From NCBI GenBank assembly GCA_002749135.1, contig NVVY01000004.1, positions 77,755 through 87,661 on the forward strand: a DNA stretch of 9,907 nucleotides, given 5' to 3'. The notes beneath the pieces are model-generated. The model worked only from the letters and a program-made list of their open reading frames with translations, was not told the origin of the DNA and ran no database searches. Source of the stretch: Alphaproteobacteria bacterium (lineage in GTDB: Bacteria > Pseudomonadota > Alphaproteobacteria > Sphingomonadales > Emcibacteraceae). The position numbers and the translations under genes were made by a program. Positions 6,960-9,907 of the stretch are shown piece by piece (the stretch's first letter is position 1; every line of letters begins with the position of its first letter).

Positions 6960-7002
6960 TATTTTACCCTTCCCTGTCATTCTATTTTTTTGGCAATGTT
7001 TG

Positions 7003-7620
7003 TTATTTTGGATCCGCTACTTTATTGGTGTAACACAATTGCGGAAAGTGTTCGCCTTCGTGGGCAAACACACTGATGTGGCTAATGCTGGCATAATCAA
7101 TTTTAATCCGCTGAAATTGTACACCTTGCAGATAGTCTATTTTTAAGCACCAAGCGATTAACGTGCGTATCACGCCTGAATGCACAAACAAAGCAATACG
7201 CTTACCTTGATGCTGTTGTAATACACTAAGCAGTGCAGCTTCAACACGTTGTGAAAAGTCCGCTAATGACTCCCCATTCGGCGGGGTATTGTTACCCGGA
7301 TCGATAAAGAAGTTGTGCATGTCTTGCGGAAAGTCATTATGTAACTCCTGATAAGAACGCCCATCCCAATCACCAAAATCAAACTCAGCAAAGTCAGGTT
7401 TAATATGCAAAGGCACTTGTTGTTGCGCTGCTATGTATTCAGCGAATAACGCACAACGCTGTAAAGGTGACGCGATCATCACATCAATGTCAGTAAGATT
7501 GGCGCTGTTGTCGAGCATTTGTTGCCAACCTAATTCAGATAACTCCGGATTAGTACGACCTAATAACGCATTACGGATCTGCGGTTCACCATGACGCACT
7601 AAATACAATTCAGTCTGCAT
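7003..7620 (-). CDS. cobC: alpha-ribazole phosphatase, histidine phosphatase superfamily
   Basis: This 205-residue member of the phosphoglycerate-mutase-like superfamily has the phospho-acceptor motif LVRHGE (7-12, His10), SPLQR (51-55, Arg55), EFDFGDWDG (79-87, acid Glu79) and the second histidine in FVHSG (His147). CobC removes the 5'-phosphate from alpha-ribazole phosphate, or from adenosylcobalamin phosphate as the last step. The superfamily is broad, but placement directly after cobU in a cobalamin operon supports this role over a generic phosphatase. Its ATG follows the cobU TAG with no gap. The run of six G just before that stop, which encodes the final two glycines of CobU, is the likely Shine-Dalgarno, so translation is probably coupled. 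Confidence 0.92.
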   Translation of the reverse strand: MQTELYLVRHGEPQIRNALLGRTNPELSELGWQQMLDNSANLTDIDVMIASPLQRCALFAEYIAAQQQVPLHIKPDFAEFDFGDWDGRSYQELHNDFPQDMHNFFIDPGNNTPPNGESLADFSQRVEAALLSVLQQHQGKRIALFVHSGVIRTLIAWCLKIDYLQGVQFQRIKIDYASISHISVFAHEGEHFPQLCYTNKVADPK

Positions 7621-8148
7621 CTACCCCCCTTTCAATGCTAACGGTAACCCTGCTACTACTAACGTCGCTTTATCAGACACCTTAGCTATCGCTTGGTTTA
7701 ACCAACCAGCATGATCAACAAAACTGCGGGACAACTCCCCCATCGGCACAATACCACTACCGACTTCGTTACTGACGATCACACAGTCACCCTCGAACGT
7801 CGTTAACGCAGTGATAAATGCCTGGCGTTGTGATTCAAATTCAGCAAAATTTTCAGAACAGATCCAATTGCTCAGCCATAAGGTCATGCAGTCAATCAGT
7901 ACCACGGCATTGGTGCCCGATAATGTTTGCAAACAACTCGCCAGTTGCAAAGGCTCTTCCACCAGCGACCAATCCTGATCACGACGTTGCTTATGCAGGT
8001 CAATGCGTTCCTGCATTTCATCGTCGTAGATGGTTGCAGTGGCGAGATAAATTAATTTTTTACCCGTACTTTGGCTTAATTCACCCGCGAGGGTTTCAGC
8101 ATGAACACTCTTGCCCGAACGAGCACCGCCAATGACTAAATGGATCAT
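7621..8148 (-). CDS. cobU: adenosylcobinamide kinase / adenosylcobinamide-phosphate guanylyltransferase
   Basis: This bifunctional enzyme phosphorylates adenosylcobinamide and then adds GMP to make adenosylcobinamide-GDP, the activated acceptor for CobS. The protein has 175 residues, normal for CobU/CobP. It starts with the P-loop GGARSGKS (7-14). DDEMQERIDLHKQRR (42-56) carries His52, the position that takes GMP in the family. The later blocks LIDCMTLWLSN, VSNEVGSGIVP and the C-terminal VVAGLPLALKG are typical. Its ATG overlaps the cobS stop as ATGA (8145-8148). TAGGA eight bases upstream can act as Shine-Dalgarno. All catalytic blocks appear intact. Confidence 0.97.
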   Translation of the reverse strand: MIHLVIGGARSGKSVHAETLAGELSQSTGKKLIYLATATIYDDEMQERIDLHKQRRDQDWSLVEEPLQLASCLQTLSGTNAVVLIDCMTLWLSNWICSENFAEFESQRQAFITALTTFEGDCVIVSNEVGSGIVPMGELSRSFVDHAGWLNQAIAKVSDKATLVVAGLPLALKGG

Positions 8149-8930
8149 CCTTGTAGTCCTATAATTAATACCATATAAATTAATAGCTCACTGAGTTGCT
8201 GCGCTAAACCAAGTAAATCACCGGTAATACCACCCACTTGTTTATGCACAAAACGACGAAAACAAAATACAAACACCACTAATGCAAATAGCATAGGCAA
8301 GATTAATTCAGGCAGCAGTAATAGTGGTAAAGATCCTAATATTAAGCTGATAACTAAATCATTGCGTTGCTTGGGCTCAGCGACGGATTTAGACTTAGTA
8401 TCTGCGGTTTCACGTACATAAGGTGAGATAAACATCATCACAGTTGCTACTGTCCGACTGAGTGGATGGGCAATAAGCAGTGCCAACATAATACTGTTAT
8501 AACTAGAGACACTGATGTTGCTATAACTCAATAACAACGCAAATTTAAGCGTTAATACAAACCATATTGCGATAGAACCGTAACTGCCGACTCGTGAATC
8601 TTTCATGATCGCGAGTTTTTGTTCGCGCGTCCAACCTCCACCGAGTCCATCCGCCGAATCCATCAGACCGTCTTCGTGAAACGCACCAGTAAGCAATACC
8701 CCAGTAAGCATGGCAAACAAGATGGCAATTTCGACACTGAAATAGAGTTGAGTAAAGTAATATACCGCGCTACAACAACCGCCAATTAACCAGCCCACCA
8801 CCGGAAAATAACGACAAGATTGATTTAACTTCTTGGCACTAAAATCTAAATTAGCGGGCACCGGAATACGAGAAAAGAATCCCAATGCCAACCAAAACAA
8901 TTCTAACTCAACTTTGAGTCGATTCATCAT
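8145..8930 (-). CDS. cobS: adenosylcobinamide-GDP ribazoletransferase (cobalamin synthase)
   Basis: This integral inner-membrane enzyme joins adenosylcobinamide-GDP and alpha-ribazole (phosphate) to form adenosylcobalamin (phosphate), releasing GMP. At 261 residues it is of usual length, with several hydrophobic segments. The N-terminus has the family pattern FFSRIPVP (18-25), and YFPVVGWLIG is at 41-50. The acidic signature FHEDGLMDSADGLGGGW (84-100) and KDSRVGSYG (110-118) form the probable metal/GDP-binding core. GGITGDLLGLAQQLSEL (233-249) closes the protein. The ATG overlaps the cobT stop by four bases (8927-8930). A second ATG immediately follows, so the start may be one codon later. 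Coupling to cobT and cobU fits equal dosage of pathway enzymes. Confidence 0.97.
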   Translation of the reverse strand: MMNRLKVELELFWLALGFFSRIPVPANLDFSAKKLNQSCRYFPVVGWLIGGCCSAVYYFTQLYFSVEIAILFAMLTGVLLTGAFHEDGLMDSADGLGGGWTREQKLAIMKDSRVGSYGSIAIWFVLTLKFALLLSYSNISVSSYNSIMLALLIAHPLSRTVATVMMFISPYVRETADTKSKSVAEPKQRNDLVISLILGSLPLLLLPELILPMLFALVVFVFCFRRFVHKQVGGITGDLLGLAQQLSELLIYMVLIIGLQG

Positions 8931-9907
8931 ACCGCGTCAATACCTGCTGCTGCAAAGCTTGCCATGTCATTATAAAAACTGGCTGCCGCTTGTAATAATG
9001 GATAAGCCAACGCCACACCAGTGCCTTCACCTAAACGTAAACCTAACGTCAGCAGTGCATCAACATTAAGGTGTTTAAGCATTAACTGATGACCTTGCTC
9101 TTGTGATTTATGACAGAACACCATGTATTGCTGGCAATTAGGCTCTATCATCACCGCTAACATCGCCGCTGCTGTGGTAATAAACCCATCGACTAGGATG
9201 ATGCTTTGACGCTGCGCCGTTGCTAACATAGCACCGGTTATCTGCACAATTTCAAAGCCGCCAACACTGGCCATGATATCCATCGCAGTATCAAGTTTGC
9301 CTTCATGCAATGCCATTGCCTGTTTAATCAATGCGACTTTCTTGGCATAAGCGTCATCACTAATGCCGGTACCACGACCAACACAATCTACCACCGGTAA
9401 CTTAGTGATAGCAGACATGATCGCCGCCGCAGACGAGGTATTACCTATGCCCATCTCACCAAAACCTAATACATTACTGCCATTATCCAAATGTTTAATC
9501 GCAACATCAGCACCAAGCTGTAAACCTTGATCAACGCTGGCTAATGTCATCGCCGCTTGTTTAGTAAAGTTAGCCGTACCATTACCTAGTGATTGCATGG
9601 TTAAGCGTTCATCCGTCACCGGTAATAAAATACCGGCATCGATCACGTCCATGGCGATTTGGTTACTGCGACAAAAACAATTGATTGCCGCGCCACCGTT
9701 AAGAAAATTCAGCACCATTTGCTGCGTTACCGCTGACGGCGCAATACTGATACCTTCTTCGGCAATGCCATGATCACCAGCGAACACTAATATCGTCGGT
9801 TGCTTAAGACTGATAGTCTCTTTGCCCGTGATAAGTGCTAATTGCAGCGCTAGCGATTCTAACGCACCCAATGCGCCCGGTGGTTTGGTTTTATTATTGA
9901 TCTTGTT
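8927..9907 (-). CDS. cobT: nicotinate-nucleotide--dimethylbenzimidazole phosphoribosyltransferase (5' end outside the window)
   Basis: CobT transfers phosphoribose from nicotinate mononucleotide to 5,6-dimethylbenzimidazole, giving alpha-ribazole 5'-phosphate for the lower loop of cobalamin. The frame is open to the right edge, giving 326 visible residues. The first visible residues, NKTKPPGALGALESLA, match the conserved substrate-loop region near the family N-terminus, so about 15-30 residues lie outside. A TTG at 9869-9871 could be read as a start but would cut this motif, so it is rejected. Other blocks are VFAGDHGIAEEG, the NGGAAIN loop, LGFGEMGIGNTSSAAA, GRGTGISD and the C-terminal LRLGEGTGVALA, whose Glu (visible residue 294) is the family's catalytic glutamate. 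It is the first visible gene of the operon; its promoter, and any riboswitch, would lie beyond the window. Confidence 0.97.
   Translation of the reverse strand, partial: NKINNKTKPPGALGALESLALQLALITGKETISLKQPTILVFAGDHGIAEEGISIAPSAVTQQMVLNFLNGGAAINCFCRSNQIAMDVIDAGILLPVTDERLTMQSLGNGTANFTKQAAMTLASVDQGLQLGADVAIKHLDNGSNVLGFGEMGIGNTSSAAAIMSAITKLPVVDCVGRGTGISDDAYAKKVALIKQAMALHEGKLDTAMDIMASVGGFEIVQITGAMLATAQRQSIILVDGFITTAAAMLAVMIEPNCQQYMVFCHKSQEQGHQLMLKHLNVDALLTLGLRLGEGTGVALAYPLLQAAASFYNDMASFAAAGIDAV

Noticed and set aside
6960..7002. Terminator or promoter in the gap between cobC and cobO
   Set aside because: The 43-base gap has no stem followed by a T run and no clear -35/-10 pair, so cobO is kept in the operon.
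6799..7146. 115-codon plus-strand open frame across cobO and cobC
   Set aside because: It is antisense to two clear enzymes and has no domain of its own; the open frame is a by-product of their codon use.
9869..9871. TTG as the start codon of cobT
   Set aside because: The frame continues upstream to the window edge through the conserved KTKPPGALG block, so the true start lies outside.

Overview
The window looks like ordinary chromosome from a marine-type gammaproteobacterium. The base composition is moderately AT-rich. The gene content (a small OmpA-like protein, a 518-residue chemoreceptor, a relative of E. coli YigM, and a compact cobTSU-cobC-cobO run) would fit the Moritella/Psychromonas/Shewanella/Vibrio neighbourhood. 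That placement is an inference from protein character, not a database match.

The left part (1-2827) is on the plus strand. The tail of an unidentified gene overlaps the start of an OmpA-like outer-membrane protein by ATGA. A 291-base spacer follows, holding inverted repeats, a cluster of GTTAA boxes and a possible sigma-28 promoter. Next comes a complete methyl-accepting chemotaxis protein. An 11-bp perfect hairpin separates it from a convergent minus-strand gene (2900-4114). That gene encodes a secreted MltA-like protein: a divergent peptidoglycan lytic transglycosylase fold with a C-terminal 3D domain and no lipobox.

The middle part (4115-6275) carries two separate plus-strand ten-helix DMT/EamA permeases. 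The first is a convincing YigM relative, so a biotin transporter is likely. The second has no identifiable substrate and its own candidate extended -10 promoter. A long hairpin lies between them.

The right part (6357-9907) is a tightly packed minus-strand operon, cobT-cobS-cobU-cobC-cobO, with cobT running off the right edge. Together these enzymes adenosylate a corrinoid (CobO), phosphorylate it and activate it with GMP (CobU), make alpha-ribazole phosphate from dimethylbenzimidazole (CobT), join the two (CobS), and remove the remaining phosphate (CobC). This is the late or salvage half of adenosylcobalamin synthesis. No corrin-ring genes and no cobalamin riboswitch are visible; the operon start lies outside the window.

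I found no mobile element, CRISPR array, tRNA or rRNA, and no convincing novel system. The points most worth a second look are the divergent MltA-like protein, the non-coding repeats upstream of the chemoreceptor, and the half-site dyad upstream of the YigM relative.
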